Shown here: piece after piece, positions 1 through 9,889 of the stretch
Position numbering within the stretch: position 1 is the first letter of the stretch
Layout of the letters: every line of letters begins with the position of its first letter
NCBI GenBank assembly: GCA_018262795.1
Contig: JADFDM010000009.1
Span: 124,001-188,000, forward strand
DNA from: Sphingobacteriales bacterium
GTDB lineage: Bacteria > Bacteroidota > Bacteroidia > Chitinophagales > LD1
DNA: 64,000 nt
Reading direction: 5' to 3'
The notes under the pieces: generated by a model
What the model saw: only the letters and a program-made list of their open reading frames with translations
The model's database searches: none
Told to the model about the DNA's origin: nothing
Made by a program: the position numbers and the translations under genes

Positions 1-191
1 GTATTCATCAACTGCCCGTATTCCTTCTTGCGCTCATTGGGCAACTGACCCATACAACCAAAAAGTTCCTTGAGTACACTTTTGCTGCCCAAGTATTTAA
101 TACGAAACTGCTCCACCTCCTCTGCATTGGCAGGCATGGCATTTTTAATCTCTTCTAAAACTGCGTGAGCTTTGTCGAAAGTTTCTTGCAT
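1..191 (-). CDS. pheS: Phenylalanyl-tRNA synthetase alpha subunit, N-terminal part (cut by window edge)
   Basis: The first 63 codons are present; the rest lies beyond base 1. The product would charge tRNA-Phe as the alpha half of the PheST tetramer in the cytoplasm. The visible part begins MQETFDKAHAVLEEI and carries the family's N-terminal coiled-coil signature, with a KYLGSKSVLKEL segment followed by a GQLPNERKKEYGQLMN-like segment, close to the KYLGKKG...LG.L..EER...G..IN pattern of PheS. It lies downstream of guaB on the same strand, separated by about 115 bp of G-poor sequence. The identification rests on this short segment and is recalled, not searched. Confidence 0.85.
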   Translation of the reverse strand, partial: MQETFDKAHAVLEEIKNAMPANAEEVEQFRIKYLGSKSVLKELFGCMGQLPNERKKEYGQLMN

Positions 192-250
192 GTTGTTTTT
201 GTGAGGGTTTTCTACCCTTCGGGATAGTTAATTGGTGAAATATCTTTTAG

Positions 251-325
251 CTCCTAACCTCTAATTACTAACTACTTAATACTTACTACTCATCACTTAC
301 CACTTATCACTTACTACTATAATTC
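251..325. repeat. G-free low-complexity tract at the guaB 3' end
   Basis: Seventy-five consecutive bases contain no G on the + strand. They are made of loose repeats of CTTACTACT and similar words. The tract runs into the last codons of guaB, so the minus-strand transcript would be C-free here. A 16-base word, CTAATTACTAACTACT (261-276), recurs exactly at 21131-21146 beside another minus-strand gene end. Confidence 0.6.
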
Positions 326-1788
326 GGAGCCTCTTTCGTAATCATCACATCGTGCGGGTGCGACTCAGCTACTCCGGCAGAAGTGATGCGAACAAAGCGA
401 GCTTGTTGCAGTGCTTTAATATCCTTCGCTCCGCAGTACCCCATGCCAGCCCGCAGCCCGCCCACATACTGATACATCACCTCTTTCAAACTGCCTTTGA
501 ACGGAACTCTGCCCACAATTCCTTCGGGCACTAACTTCTTAATATCATCTTCCACATCCTGAAAATAGCGATCCTTACTTCCTTCTTGCATGGCTTCTAC
601 ACTTCCCATGCCTCGGTAGCTTTTGAATTTTCGTCCCTCGTAAATAATCGTTTCACCGGGGCTTTCATCAGTGCCGGCAAAAATACTCCCCGCCATCACC
701 GTATCGGCTCCCGCTGCAATCGCCTTCACAATGTCACCGGTAAAGCGGATACCGCCATCGGCAATAATAGGAATGCCCGATTTTGCTGCGGCTTTCGATG
801 CCTCGAAAATAGCACTCAACTGCGGTACGCCTACGCCTGCCACAATGCGAGTGGTGCAAATAGAGCCGGGTCCAACGCCCACCTTCACCGCATCGGCTCC
901 GGCTTTTATCAGCGCCAGCGCACCTTCGCCTGTGGCTACATTGCCGGCTATGATGTCTAAATTTTTGAAAGTTTGTTTGGCTTTTTTTACCGCATTCAAT
1001 ACCCCTTGCGAATGACCGTGAGCCGTGTCAATAGAAATTACATCCACACTCACGGCTACTAATGCTTCCATGCGTTGAAGCATGTCGTGCGTTACCCCTA
1101 CGGCTGCACCACAAAAGAGGCGGCCCAGCGTATCTTTTGACGAACTGGGGTGATCCTTCACTTTCAGAATATCCTTGTAGGTAATCAAGCCCACCAATAT
1201 TCCGTTCTTATCCACCACCGGCAGTTTCTCGATTTTATATTTCTGAAGAATCTTTTCGGCACTTTTTAAATCGGCCCCCTTTGGAGCGGTAATCAAGTGC
1301 TCCCTCGTCATCAGTTCGGTGACTAGTCGCTTCGTGTTTTTTTCGAAGCGCAGATCGCGGTTGGTGAGTATGCCCACTAATTTTTTTGCGGCTGTAACAA
1401 TGGGAATACCACCGATATGGAAATCGTTCATCAAGCGAAGTGCCTGCCCAACGGTCGCATTTTCATCGAGCGTAACGGGGTCAATAATCATCCCCGAATC
1501 GGCTCGCTTTACTTTGCGCACCATCTCAGCCTGTCGCTCTATGCTCATGTTTTTATGAATCATGCCGATGCCGCCTTGGCGGGCGATAGCAATAGCCATA
1601 GACGATTCGGTGACCGTGTCCATCGCTGCGGAAATGAGCGGAACGTTGATCTCAATATTTTTTGTCAAACGGGTTTTCAGGGCTACTTCTCTCGGTAGAA
1701 TATCAGAGTAAGAGGGAACTAACAATACATCATCAAACGTGATGCCTTCAAAGCCGAACTTGTTGTCAGGAGATTTTTTGCTTGCCAT
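307..1788 (-). CDS. guaB: IMP dehydrogenase
   Basis: Oxidises IMP to XMP with NAD+, the committed step of GMP synthesis, in the cytoplasm. The 493-residue protein has the usual length. It opens with [13 protein letters not shown], has two CBS domains (about residues 100-160 and 165-215) inserted in the TIM barrel, and has the catalytic loop [10 protein letters not shown] with the nucleophile Cys311. The flap region near MGSVEAM and the [11 protein letters not shown] segment are also typical. The open frame extends 31 codons further upstream, but the start at 1788 (MASKK) fits the family and sits just behind a good promoter (1792-1821). It is divergent from the hydrolase gene and codirectional with pheS. 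Confidence 0.96.
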   Translation of the reverse strand: MASKKSPDNKFGFEGITFDDVLLVPSYSDILPREVALKTRLTKNIEINVPLISAAMDTVTESSMAIAIARQGGIGMIHKNMSIERQAEMVRKVKRADSGMIIDPVTLDENATVGQALRLMNDFHIGGIPIVTAAKKLVGILTNRDLRFEKNTKRLVTELMTREHLITAPKGADLKSAEKILQKYKIEKLPVVDKNGILVGLITYKDILKVKDHPSSSKDTLGRLFCGAAVGVTHDMLQRMEALVAVSVDVISIDTAHGHSQGVLNAVKKAKQTFKNLDIIAGNVATGEGALALIKAGADAVKVGVGPGSICTTRIVAGVGVPQLSAIFEASKAAAKSGIPIIADGGIRFTGDIVKAIAAGADTVMAGSIFAGTDESPGETIIYEGRKFKSYRGMGSVEAMQEGSKDRYFQDVEDDIKKLVPEGIVGRVPFKGSLKEVMYQYVGGLRAGMGYCGAKDIKALQQARFVRITSAGVAESHPHDVMITKEAPNYSSK

Positions 1789-1791
1789 GCG

Positions 1792-1821
1792 CGAATATAG
1801 GTACAGTGATTTAAGTTTCAA
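1792..1821 (-). promoter_or_regulatory. guaB promoter (Bacteroidota type)
   Basis: On the minus strand TTG (1819-1821) is followed by exactly 19 bases and then TATATTCG (1799-1792), a close match to the Bacteroidota -33/-7 consensus TTG-N19-TAnnTTTG. Only three bases (CGC) separate the -7 box from the guaB ATG, so the predicted transcription start falls on or next to the start codon. Confidence 0.6.
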
Positions 1822-1883
1822 GCCCACTTGCCCAAATTGCTTACTTGAAGGCTTGTTTTTTACTTTCGCCTCAAATCTCAACG

Positions 1884-2825
1884 ATGAAAAAAATACTCCG
1901 GATTGTTGCTATTCTTCTTTTAGTGATCGTGCTGGTTCCTTTGGCGGTGCTTTATCTGCGGCCCGACCTCACCCTCTCCAAAGAGCTAGCAAAGAAGGAA
2001 CTCTCTATTCCGGCTTCTCATTTTATAACCTGGCGCGGAGCCGAGTTGCATTATACCGATGAGGGCAATGCCAATGGCTTTCCGCTGATGATGATTCATG
2101 GCTTTGGAGGTTCGTATCGGAATTTTGACAGTCTCGCAGCCTTGATGAAAGACGAGTATCACATTTATCGGATTGATCTTCCCGGCTTCGGCCTATCCGA
2201 TTTTCCGGTAACAAAAGAAGGGGAGAACTTTATTCAGGACTACCGCGATTACCTCACTTTTATTCTCGACACGCTTCATCTGGATTCACTTTATGTAGTG
2301 GGCAATTCGCTGGGTGGAGGAATTGCATGGATCATGGCGGGCGATCATCCTGATAGAGTGAGAAAGGTGGTGCTGTTGGATGCCGCGGGATATGATACTA
2401 AAAATGTTTCCGGCAGGCTGGCTATGTTTAAGTACAAGTCGGTGAGTAAAGTGTTTGATAAGGGAATGCCGCTTTTTATGTCGTGGAAGGGAATGGAGCG
2501 CGGCTATGCTGATAATACTAAGATTGATGAGGCGGTGGTGAAGTTGAATAATAAGTTCACCAATCGCAAAGGGAATATACAGCACATGCTCACTTTGGCG
2601 AGAGCGCAACAGTTTCCCGATTCGGCTCTTATAACACGAGTAGAATGCCCCACGCTGATTGTGTGGGGGCAGGAAGATTCTATTATTCCGGTAACGGATG
2701 CTGCACGCTTTCATCGCGACATTAAAAACAGTGAAGTAGTCATTCTAGATCCCTGCGGTCACATGCCGATGATGGAAGTGCCGGAAAAAACGTATGCAGT
2801 GATGGAGAAGTTTTTTAAAGAATAG
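1884..2825 (+). CDS. Alpha/beta hydrolase, membrane-anchored or secreted
   Basis: A 313-residue alpha/beta-hydrolase fold protein of unknown substrate. An N-terminal hydrophobic segment (about residues 4-24) without a clear cleavage site suggests a membrane anchor or signal. The oxyanion region is [10 protein letters not shown], the nucleophile elbow GNSLGG places Ser142, and Asp265 (WGQED) and His293 (CGHMP) complete the triad. The open frame begins 13 codons earlier, but MKKILRI is the natural start because it begins the hydrophobic segment. The gene ends 6 bp before the convergent phosphatase gene. It could be an esterase, lipase or C-C hydrolase; sequence alone does not decide. Confidence 0.85.
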   Translation: MKKILRIVAILLLVIVLVPLAVLYLRPDLTLSKELAKKELSIPASHFITWRGAELHYTDEGNANGFPLMMIHGFGGSYRNFDSLAALMKDEYHIYRIDLPGFGLSDFPVTKEGENFIQDYRDYLTFILDTLHLDSLYVVGNSLGGGIAWIMAGDHPDRVRKVVLLDAAGYDTKNVSGRLAMFKYKSVSKVFDKGMPLFMSWKGMERGYADNTKIDEAVVKLNNKFTNRKGNIQHMLTLARAQQFPDSALITRVECPTLIVWGQEDSIIPVTDAARFHRDIKNSEVVILDPCGHMPMMEVPEKTYAVMEKFFKE

Positions 2826-2831
2826 CCCCCG

Positions 2832-4547
2832 CTACTCCATCTTCATCACTTTGCGATATTTTACTACCCCTCCGCAATTCAGGCGGATGAGGTAAGTGCC
2901 TTCAGCAAACTGCGGTTTACTAAAGTCTATCTTTTCCTGATAATCACCGGGCTGGCGAGTGCCTGAGTAAGAAGCCGAAACCACACGACCTTCTAAATCC
3001 AACACATCAATTTTTACATCACAAGGCTTCAATACTTGATACCCTACTGCGGTTTGGTGATGGATAGGATTTGGATACACATAAAAGTGATCGAACTCTG
3101 CTTGCTCTTCGGCAATCCCTGTCCACGCTTCTTTTTTAATGGTGAATTGATCGAGAATAGAATCTGTAGAAGTGAGATAATACGCATCTAAGCGATCTCC
3201 GTTTACATCCACTATCAAGGAGCCGAAACAAGTGTTGCACGCTTGCCCGTAATAGATAGCGGGATGATCAATCGGACTGTAAGAATTCCCTTCACTGGAA
3301 TTTCCTTCTACCACATACACGGCTCCTTTTCCAGCAAGCGGGCCATCGGTATATTTAATGTAAGCCTCGCCCAACGAATCTTTACCGCTGGTGCCATTGA
3401 TCAAATTGGCAGCCGTAAAAGAGCTTTTGCCACCGTAGTGTCCGTTTATCAAATAGCTGCGCTGATAGTTGTGGTCGTGGCCGTTCATTACTAAGTCAAC
3501 TCCATATTGCTCCAGTATCGGATTGAAATGATGGCGGGTAGCGGTGCAGAAAATCTGAACACTGTTTTCTTCTGTAAAATTATCCTGCCCGCTGTAAGGG
3601 CACTGATGCCAGATAGCTATTTTCCACTTCTTTGTGGTGGCTGCCAAATCTGCTTTTAACCAGTCGAGCATGGGGGAAGTAAAACTTTGGCTGGTATTCA
3701 GCACTCCCGTCCAGTTGTAAGCAGCGTTATAAGAGCCTAATTCCGAATTCAAAACTATAAAGTGTATGTCGCCATAATCCATCGAGTAAAAAAGTTTCAA
3801 GTTAGAAGGCACTCCCCCCAATTCACCTTGGGTAGGCGGGTCTATCAAATTCAAGTAAGGCCCAGTCTGTGTGTTCGGATCCTGATTGCACAACACCGGC
3901 AATCCGTTAGAGTCTTGCCAGGGGCAAATGCTGTTGTAGTCGTGATTGCCGGAGGTGGAAGCAAAAGGCAGATGGGTAAATAGTTTTCCATAACCATAAA
4001 TCGTGTCAAAAACTTTATTCTGAAATTCAGCATCGGTTCCATCTGAATAAGCATTGTCGCCTAACCAAATCTGCATATCGGCCGGCTTTGTTTTTTCGGC
4101 ATATCGCAGGTAGGCTTCGCGCACATCGGCTTCGCCTTGATTGCCGTGACCAAAATCGCCAATCACCCAAAAGCGAACCGGTACATGCGAATTGGAATCG
4201 GGAGCCGTTTTGAAATACAGCAATGAATCGTTTCCTCTCAATACTTGCGAAGAGGAACCTACACTGTAATAATACTCGGTAAGTGGGGTAAGTCCACTCA
4301 CAAGAACCCGATGCTCGGTAGTGGGAGTAGTACTGTCGGCATGTAGGGTCATTGCGCCCAAAGTATTGCCGTAATACACACGGCTATCTGTCAGAGAATC
4401 GGTTCGCCATCTCACAATAATGCTATGTGGCCCTTGGCTTTGGAGGTATGGCCCGCGAAGAATATTCTGCGCCTGAACCGGGGATAGGAAACTGGCGGTC
4501 AGTATCAAAAAGGGGAGGAGGGGATAGAGGTATATTTTTTTCATCAT
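2832..4547 (-). CDS. T9SS type A cargo: purple acid phosphatase-like metallophosphoesterase
   Basis: A 571-residue secreted phosphoesterase. A signal peptide ends near residue 26 (PVQA). An Fn3-like purple acid phosphatase N-domain follows (about 30-115), then a calcineurin-type metallophosphatase core with the metal motifs GDFGHGN (Asp131), GDNAYSD (Asp164), GNHDY (Asn201, His202) and GHDHNYQRS. From about residue 490 there is a type A sorting domain, starting YVYPNP and ending GTYLIRL...YRKVMKME. Type IX export to the surface or medium is therefore expected. The next gene upstream on the same strand is another T9SS cargo gene, with a 63-bp gap. The substrate is unknown. Confidence 0.9.
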   Translation of the reverse strand: MMKKIYLYPLLPFLILTASFLSPVQAQNILRGPYLQSQGPHSIIVRWRTDSLTDSRVYYGNTLGAMTLHADSTTPTTEHRVLVSGLTPLTEYYYSVGSSSQVLRGNDSLLYFKTAPDSNSHVPVRFWVIGDFGHGNQGEADVREAYLRYAEKTKPADMQIWLGDNAYSDGTDAEFQNKVFDTIYGYGKLFTHLPFASTSGNHDYNSICPWQDSNGLPVLCNQDPNTQTGPYLNLIDPPTQGELGGVPSNLKLFYSMDYGDIHFIVLNSELGSYNAAYNWTGVLNTSQSFTSPMLDWLKADLAATTKKWKIAIWHQCPYSGQDNFTEENSVQIFCTATRHHFNPILEQYGVDLVMNGHDHNYQRSYLINGHYGGKSSFTAANLINGTSGKDSLGEAYIKYTDGPLAGKGAVYVVEGNSSEGNSYSPIDHPAIYYGQACNTCFGSLIVDVNGDRLDAYYLTSTDSILDQFTIKKEAWTGIAEEQAEFDHFYVYPNPIHHQTAVGYQVLKPCDVKIDVLDLEGRVVSASYSGTRQPGDYQEKIDFSKPQFAEGTYLIRLNCGGVVKYRKVMKME

Positions 4548-4610
4548 ACAGTTATTTCTTCTTTAAACCTAAAAAGAAAATTGAATAGACCGGAGGGATT
4601 TAACACAAAG

Positions 4611-6392
4611 CTATTTTACCAGCAGCACAATTCCTTTGCGCTCCACCTTTACGCCATCGTTGGCATAAAACTGAATCAGGTAAGCGTAGCCACCCATTTG
4701 TGCGGGCTTGCCGTGGTCGGTGCCATCCCATCCGGTGTTGGGGTCGTTGGTGGTAAAAACTTCTCCGCCCCAGCGGTTAAAGAGGGTCATCACATAGCCT
4801 TGCGGGTCGCCATAAATAATGGTGGGCTTAAACACATTGTTTACTCCATAAGGGGCAAAGGCATTGGGGATATAAATAATAGGCCGGTGAATAATACACT
4901 GCTCGTTGCTCCAACTCGAGAGCGTATCCTTGAAGCCATTTGGCAGTTGCAGATAATACACGGCTTCGATGCGATAACAGAAAATCCCTTCCGCATTTAC
5001 AAACTGTTGCAGTGAATCAGAATATTCATTCTCCCCCGGAACAAAGGTTTTGATAAGCTGATAGCCGTTGCCGTAGTTGCGGTAAAGATTCTGACGAATC
5101 ACCGTGGCATAAGGCAATTCAAAATCGTTCCAAGTTAAATGCGATACATAATAATCGTATAGCTCTCCTTGCAAACTCACCGTCTTCACCGTATCAGATT
5201 CAAAGATGTGCTGGCAACTATCGAATGCGGTAACGGAGTAGTAATAAGGATTCTTCTCGGGCAACACATCTCCCGAATCAATATAAGTTTGAAACCAAAG
5301 CAAGGGCGAAGGCACACTCAGTTGGTCTGCCGGATCGAAGGTGACATTGTTTACACTGCGATTTATTTTGTAGAAAATCAATTCAGCAATAGTATCAATG
5401 GTCCAGGTTATTTGGATGTGTTTACTCATGTCCACCGTAGCATTTGTCATATACAAGTACGAAGGAATCTGCACCACTGTAGCCTTCAGGCAAAGCAAAT
5501 TGCTGTTTGACACTACATTGGTATCGGCAGCACTCACAGCACGCACGGTGAGGCACAGTGAATCGCCATCAGTAAAGCCGGTATAATTGTAAGTGAGGGT
5601 ATTGCTATCCACACTTCCCGCCAGTGTTTGAATTCCGTTATTGGTACTCACCCATATCTGATATTCCTTGACTCCTTGCGGCCAGTTATGGTAAGCATTC
5701 CATGCCATGTTTACTTGGTTTTCGCAACTGGCTATTCCGCCTGTCATATATATAGTGTTGTGTGGGTTGGTGTTAAACGCACTGAACTTTTGACAACTGT
5801 CAAAGGCCGCCACGGTATATACTAATGATTGAGTGGTAGGGTCGCCATTTATATCCATACAAGTGGTGGTAAACCTGCCATACACCGTATCAAAGGGAAC
5901 TGCATTTCCGTTGGGCAGGTAGTAGAAAATAACATAACCATGGGTTTGGGGAGAAGCATCTGCCTGCCAATTCATAATTACATCCCCTCCCGGAGTTACA
6001 TCTACGTTTACGATTTCAGGGATAGCGGGATTGAGATTGTTTACGGTATCACTGCTCAGTTGGGTAGCTCCCGGGCAGCTTGCATTGGTCACTATATAAT
6101 AATACCAAGTGTTAGAACTGGCCAGCGCATTGGTATGCACATAACTAGTTTGCGAGGCGGTAGTAATTTGCGCTAACTGACTGAAAGGGCCTGCGGGGTT
6201 TTGCGAAGCATACACCGTGTAATTAACAAAGGCTCCGCAAGCATTGTTTGGGATGGTCCAGTAAAGCGTCACATTGCCGTTCACATTGTCGTTCACCACG
6301 CATTGCAAATCGGGCGAATAAATAAACTGGCTATACCCCTTACCGATCACAGTAAAGAGAAAAAAAGAAAGGATGAGAATGCGTTGTATCAC
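4611..6392 (-). CDS. T9SS type B cargo with Fn3-like repeats (gliding motility-associated C-terminal domain)
   Basis: A 593-residue secreted protein with no recognisable enzyme domain. A signal peptide ends near residue 21 (GKGYSQ). Several beta-sandwich Fn3-like units of about 100 residues follow. The C-terminal ~85 residues, from YIPNAFAPYGVNNVFKP to KGIVLLVK, form the CHU_C/gliding-motility type B sorting domain, with the typical LFNRWGGEVF and GWDGT motifs. The only reasonable start is GTG at 6390-6392, directly before the hydrophobic segment. The product is probably a surface or adhesion protein. It sits where the first half of the ribosomal spc cluster would normally be. Confidence 0.88.
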   Translation of the reverse strand: MIQRILILSFFLFTVIGKGYSQFIYSPDLQCVVNDNVNGNVTLYWTIPNNACGAFVNYTVYASQNPAGPFSQLAQITTASQTSYVHTNALASSNTWYYYIVTNASCPGATQLSSDTVNNLNPAIPEIVNVDVTPGGDVIMNWQADASPQTHGYVIFYYLPNGNAVPFDTVYGRFTTTCMDINGDPTTQSLVYTVAAFDSCQKFSAFNTNPHNTIYMTGGIASCENQVNMAWNAYHNWPQGVKEYQIWVSTNNGIQTLAGSVDSNTLTYNYTGFTDGDSLCLTVRAVSAADTNVVSNSNLLCLKATVVQIPSYLYMTNATVDMSKHIQITWTIDTIAELIFYKINRSVNNVTFDPADQLSVPSPLLWFQTYIDSGDVLPEKNPYYYSVTAFDSCQHIFESDTVKTVSLQGELYDYYVSHLTWNDFELPYATVIRQNLYRNYGNGYQLIKTFVPGENEYSDSLQQFVNAEGIFCYRIEAVYYLQLPNGFKDTLSSWSNEQCIIHRPIIYIPNAFAPYGVNNVFKPTIIYGDPQGYVMTLFNRWGGEVFTTNDPNTGWDGTDHGKPAQMGGYAYLIQFYANDGVKVERKGIVLLVK

Positions 6393-6710
6393 CGAATTAT
6401 TCCACTTTAAACGAAGCCGATTCAGAAGTATTTCATCTTCTTCTTAATCAAGCGGCTGCAATAATAAAGATTATGTGGGGATTCAAGAGGTTGCGCAGAA
6501 ATCTGTGCCGTTGAATAAATGAGAGGGGTATCTGTCCTCCTTTGCTAAACATCAGATGACGCTATGCGCAAAACTGAAACAAGAATACCCGGTACCCCTC
6601 CATTTAGCAGTAGGTTTCTGAATTTCCCCCTTCTTTACCTATCCTTGCTTCCGGTTATGAAGCGACTCGGTACCATACTTTATACTCCTCAATAATTTTA
6701 GACAAATCTT
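6393..6710. other. Intergenic region with nested inverted repeats, no gene seen
   Basis: No credible coding frame occurs between the T9SS gene and the rplE promoter. The stretch holds a small hairpin (6493-6508, GCGCAG/CTGTGC) and two interleaved inverted repeats: GAGGGGTA 6523-6530 with TACCCCTC 6593-6600, and TGCTAAA 6543-6549 with TTTAGCA 6603-6609. The crossing order would give a pseudoknot-like fold if transcribed. No promoter driving it was identified. Confidence 0.35.
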
Positions 6711-6740
6711 TTGGAAATGTGTGGTGAAGGGTTATTTTTG
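6711..6740 (+). promoter_or_regulatory. rplE operon promoter
   Basis: TTG (6711-6713), 19 bases, TATTTTTG (6733-6740): an exact match to the Bacteroidota promoter form. It lies about 50 bp before rplE and gives the second half of the ribosomal cluster its own start, as needed because no ribosomal gene precedes rplE here. Confidence 0.75.
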
Positions 6741-6742
6741 CC

Positions 6743-6790
6743 GTCCATTTTTAAAAAGGCACGGTTGGTAATCGTGCAAAAAAGAAAATA
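6743..6790 (+). promoter_or_regulatory. 5' leader of the rplE transcript with conserved element
   Basis: The predicted leader begins GTCCATTTTT, then forms a hairpin GCACG (6759-6763)/CGTGC (6773-6777) followed by an A-rich run into the ATG. The same layout, GTCCATTTTT then a hairpin ending CGTGCAAAA, occurs in the infA leader at 12752-12810. This suggests a shared regulatory or initiation element. Confidence 0.45.
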
Positions 6791-7381
6791 ATGAGTCAAG
6801 CTAAATATACTCCACGCCTTAGAGGGCGTTATGAGCAAGAGATTGTGCCTTCGTTGATGAAAAAATTCAACTACTCCAGCATAATGCAAGTGCCTCGTCT
6901 CGAAAAAATTTGTTTAAATCAGGGTGTTAACGGTGCTACTTCCGATAAAAAATTGGTAGATGTGGCGGTGAATGAAATGACAGCAATAGCTGGCCAAAAG
7001 GCGGTATCCGCTAAATCGAAGAAGGCGATTTCTAATTTCAAATTGAGAGAAAATATGCCGATTGCTTCCCGCGTTACACTGCGTCAGGAGCGTATGTATG
7101 AGTTTTTGGATCGCTTGGTATCGGTAGCTCTTCCCCGTGTTCGCGACTTCCGCGGCATCAATAACAAAGGATTTGATGGAAGAGGAAATTATACGCTGGG
7201 GGTAAAAGAGCAAATCATTTTCCCTGAAATTGAAATTGACAAGGTGACCAAGATGAACGGAATGGATATTACGTTTGTCACTACAGCAAAGACGGATGAA
7301 GAAGCTTACGCGCTGTTAGCAGAGTTGGGAATGCCTTTCAAGAAAGACGCTAAAGCAGAACCGATAACCGAAAATAATTAA
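6791..7381 (+). CDS. rplE: 50S ribosomal protein L5
   Basis: Binds 5S rRNA and the central protuberance of the large subunit. The 196-residue protein carries the typical L5 features: [12 protein letters not shown], a [15 protein letters not shown] stretch, RVRDFRGI...[20 protein letters not shown] and [16 protein letters not shown]. It is slightly longer than the usual ~180 residues through a charged C-terminus. It is the first gene of the block; rplX, normally just upstream, is absent. The start follows an A-rich stretch without a Shine-Dalgarno sequence. Confidence 0.98.
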   Translation: MSQAKYTPRLRGRYEQEIVPSLMKKFNYSSIMQVPRLEKICLNQGVNGATSDKKLVDVAVNEMTAIAGQKAVSAKSKKAISNFKLRENMPIASRVTLRQERMYEFLDRLVSVALPRVRDFRGINNKGFDGRGNYTLGVKEQIIFPEIEIDKVTKMNGMDITFVTTAKTDEEAYALLAELGMPFKKDAKAEPITENN

Positions 7382-7386
7382 GATAA

Positions 7387-7656
7387 ATGGCAAAGAAATC
7401 AATAGAAGCCCGGCAACGCAAGAGAGAAAGATTGGTCGCTAAGTTCGCCACCAAGCGCCAAGAATTAAAAGATGCAGGAGAGTGGAGTTTGTTAGACAAA
7501 CTTCCTAAGAATTCCTCAAAGGTGAGACTCCGCAATCGTTGCGCACTTACCGGCAGACCGAGAGGATACGTTCGCCAATACGGTGTTTGTCGTATTAAAT
7601 TTCGCGACTTAGCCAGTGAGGGTAAAATTCCGGGAGTGACGAAAGCTTCGTGGTAA
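7387..7656 (+). CDS. rpsN: 30S ribosomal protein S14 (zinc-free type)
   Basis: An 89-residue S14 with the C-terminal signature [16 protein letters not shown] followed by a GVTKASW end. Only one cysteine is present in the region where zinc-binding S14 has four, so this is the long, zinc-independent form. It starts 5 bp after rplE in the standard spc order. Confidence 0.98.
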   Translation: MAKKSIEARQRKRERLVAKFATKRQELKDAGEWSLLDKLPKNSSKVRLRNRCALTGRPRGYVRQYGVCRIKFRDLASEGKIPGVTKASW

Positions 7657-7693
7657 ATTATATAAAACAGAAAATCACACAAAAAGCAATACA

Positions 7694-8095
7694 ATGGTAA
7701 TTGATCCGATAGCAGATTATCTGACCCGCATCAGAAACGCCCAGCAGGCCGGGCACAGATTGGTGGAAATCCCTTCTTCTAAAATGAAAAAGAGAATCAC
7801 CGAAATTCTGTACGATAAGGGGTATATCTTGAAGTACAAATTTGATGCAGAGGGCAGCCCGCAGGGTGTGATAAAAATTGCATTGAAATACGACTCAGGT
7901 ACCAAAACACCGGTGATTAAAAGTCTGAAGCGTTTCTCCACCCCCGGTTTGCGCCAATATCGCGGAGCCGGAGAATTACCCAGAGTATTAAGCGGATTAG
8001 GAGTGGCTATTATTTCTACATCCAAAGGCATAATGACCGATAAGGAAGCAAGAGTATTGGGGGTAGGAGGCGAAGTGTTGTGTGAAGTATTCTAA
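7694..8095 (+). CDS. rpsH: 30S ribosomal protein S8
   Basis: A 133-residue S8. It starts [18 protein letters not shown] and ends [13 protein letters not shown]...GGEVLCEVF, both diagnostic. It contacts helix 21 of 16S rRNA during small-subunit assembly. In E. coli S8 represses the spc operon; whether that holds here is unknown. Confidence 0.98.
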   Translation: MVIDPIADYLTRIRNAQQAGHRLVEIPSSKMKKRITEILYDKGYILKYKFDAEGSPQGVIKIALKYDSGTKTPVIKSLKRFSTPGLRQYRGAGELPRVLSGLGVAIISTSKGIMTDKEARVLGVGGEVLCEVF

Positions 8096-8132
8096 CATAG
8101 AGAATTGAAGAAAAGAGTTAAACAGAAAAGAT

Positions 8133-8690
8133 ATGTCACGTATAGGTAACGCACCGATTTCATTGCCGAAAGGCGTAACGGTGGAAATTCTTTCCGGTAA
8201 TGTAGTAAAGGTAAAAGGCCCTAAAGGAGAACTTTTTCAAGCAGTGGATCCGGATATTTCTGTAAAGATAGCTGATGGAGAGTTAAAGGTAGAGCGCCCA
8301 ACAGAGCAGAAACGCCACAAAGCATTGCACGGCACTTACCGCGCAGTAATCAGCAACATGGTGAAAGGCGTATCGGAAGGCTATACCTCAAGGATGGAAT
8401 TAGTAGGGGTGGGTTACCGTGCCGATGTGCAAAAGCAATTGCTGATGCTAAACGTTGGTTATTCGCACCCGGTAGCAGTGTTGCTTCCCGAAGAGATAAA
8501 GGCTTCTGCCAAGCAGGATAAAGGACAAAATCCTATTGTAACCTTAGAAAGTCACGATAAGGAATTGTTGGGATTGGTTTGCGCCAAAATTCGTTCCATC
8601 AGAAAGCCTGAACCCTACAAAGGAAAGGGCATCAAGTTTGCCGGAGAAGTATTGAGAAGAAAAGCCGGAAAGAGCGCTTCTAAAAAATAA
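8133..8690 (+). CDS. rplF: 50S ribosomal protein L6
   Basis: A 185-residue L6 with two tandem L6 folds. It begins MSRIGNAPI and has the C-terminal [15 protein letters not shown]...RRKAGKS signature. It lies near the factor-binding site of the large subunit. Spacing to rpsH is 37 bp and it is codirectional. Confidence 0.98.
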   Translation: MSRIGNAPISLPKGVTVEILSGNVVKVKGPKGELFQAVDPDISVKIADGELKVERPTEQKRHKALHGTYRAVISNMVKGVSEGYTSRMELVGVGYRADVQKQLLMLNVGYSHPVAVLLPEEIKASAKQDKGQNPIVTLESHDKELLGLVCAKIRSIRKPEPYKGKGIKFAGEVLRRKAGKSASKK

Positions 8691-8770
8691 GCAGAAGCAA
8701 AGTAAATAGCTTTAAGAAAAATAATCATCCCCGCCTGTGTAAGCAGGTGAATACAATAAAAACGGATAAG

Positions 8771-9124
8771 ATGGCATTCAGTAAAGAGGCAAGAAGAAAG
8801 AAAATAAGAAGCAGAATTCGCGGTAAGGTTCAGGGCACGGCAGCGCGTCCACGCTTATGTGTATTTCGCAGCAACCGCGACATTTATGTTCAACTCGTTG
8901 ACGATGCAGCAGGAGTTACATTGGTAGCCGCTTCTTCGCGCGATAAGGACTTTACCCGCAGCGGCAATAAAGCGGATCAGAGTAAATCGGTAGGAACTGC
9001 CATTGCTCAAAAAGCAACTGAAAAAGGTATCAGCACCGTTGTATTTGATCGCGGTGGATATTTGTATCATGGTCGTGTGAAAGCATTGGCCGAAGGCGCT
9101 CGTGAAGGAGGACTTAAATTTTAA
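8771..9124 (+). CDS. rplR: 50S ribosomal protein L18
   Basis: A 117-residue L18 that binds 5S rRNA together with L5. The frame opens 24 bp earlier at 8747, but the start at 8771 ([13 protein letters not shown]) gives the family's usual length and N-terminus. Typical features are [16 protein letters not shown] and [24 protein letters not shown]. Confidence 0.97.
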   Translation: MAFSKEARRKKIRSRIRGKVQGTAARPRLCVFRSNRDIYVQLVDDAAGVTLVAASSRDKDFTRSGNKADQSKSVGTAIAQKATEKGISTVVFDRGGYLYHGRVKALAEGAREGGLKF

Positions 9125-9151
9125 TTGATTCAAACTAATTCAAGATAAGTA

Positions 9152-9670
9152 ATGGCAAAACTGAACGTTCAAAAACTCAAAGCGAGCGAACTAGAATTAA
9201 AAGAGAGAGTGGTGAACATCCGCAGAGTAACTAAAGTTACCAAAGGGGGGCGTACTTTCAGCTTTTCAGCTACCGTAGTAATCGGAAACGGAAATGGTAT
9301 AGTAGGAGAAGGACTGGGGAAAGCCAGAGAGGTTCAAGAAGCTATTCAGAAGGCGATTGACGATGCTAAGAAAAATTTAGTGAACGTTCCGGTTTTCAAA
9401 GGAACTATTCCGCACGTGCAGTTCGGTAAATTCGGAGCCGCTAAGGTAATGTTGAGACCAGCCACTCAGGGAACGGGAGTAATTGCCGGAGGTTCTATGC
9501 GGGCTGTTTTGGAAAGTGCAGGAATTAAAGACGTATTGGCGAAGTCGCAGGGCGGCTCAAACCCCGCCAACGTGATTAAGGCTACATTAGATGCCCTCAG
9601 CAAATTACGCGATCCTTACACGGTGTCAAAAAACCGTGGGGTAGCTATGGAAAAAGTATTTAAAGGGTAA
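9152..9670 (+). CDS. rpsE: 30S ribosomal protein S5
   Basis: A 172-residue S5 with an N-terminal double-stranded-RNA-binding-like half ([17 protein letters not shown], then [10 protein letters not shown]) and a C-terminal half containing [20 protein letters not shown]. It acts in decoding fidelity and mRNA entry. Spacing to rplR is 27 bp. Confidence 0.98.
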   Translation: MAKLNVQKLKASELELKERVVNIRRVTKVTKGGRTFSFSATVVIGNGNGIVGEGLGKAREVQEAIQKAIDDAKKNLVNVPVFKGTIPHVQFGKFGAAKVMLRPATQGTGVIAGGSMRAVLESAGIKDVLAKSQGGSNPANVIKATLDALSKLRDPYTVSKNRGVAMEKVFKG

Positions 9671-9706
9671 TTTTATTCGTTCAGCGGATAACAAACAACT
9701 GAAAGC

Positions 9707-9886
9707 ATGGGAAAGATAAAAGTTACAAAAGTAAAAAGCACCATCGAAAAAGACGAGCGCCAAAAGAGAACGATCCAGGCATTAGGTCTTGGTAAAATAG
9801 GAAGCAGCAATGTGTTAGAAAACACCCCTGCTGTTGCTGGTATGGTAAAGAAAGTTCAGCATTTAGTTAAAGTTGAAAACCTGTAA
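9707..9886 (+). CDS. rpmD: 50S ribosomal protein L30
   Basis: A 59-residue L30 in its conserved place between rpsE and rplO. It starts MGKIKVTKVKSTI, has QKRTIQALGLGKIGS in the middle and ends VKKVQHLVKVENL, matching the bacterial short L30. Its stop is 3 bp from the rplO start. Confidence 0.95.
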   Translation: MGKIKVTKVKSTIEKDERQKRTIQALGLGKIGSSNVLENTPAVAGMVKKVQHLVKVENL

Positions 9887-9889
9887 ATA

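Noticed and set aside
1845-1883. Upstream start of the alpha/beta hydrolase
   Set aside because: The extra 13 residues precede the signal-like segment and overlap a possible promoter box at 1861-1868.
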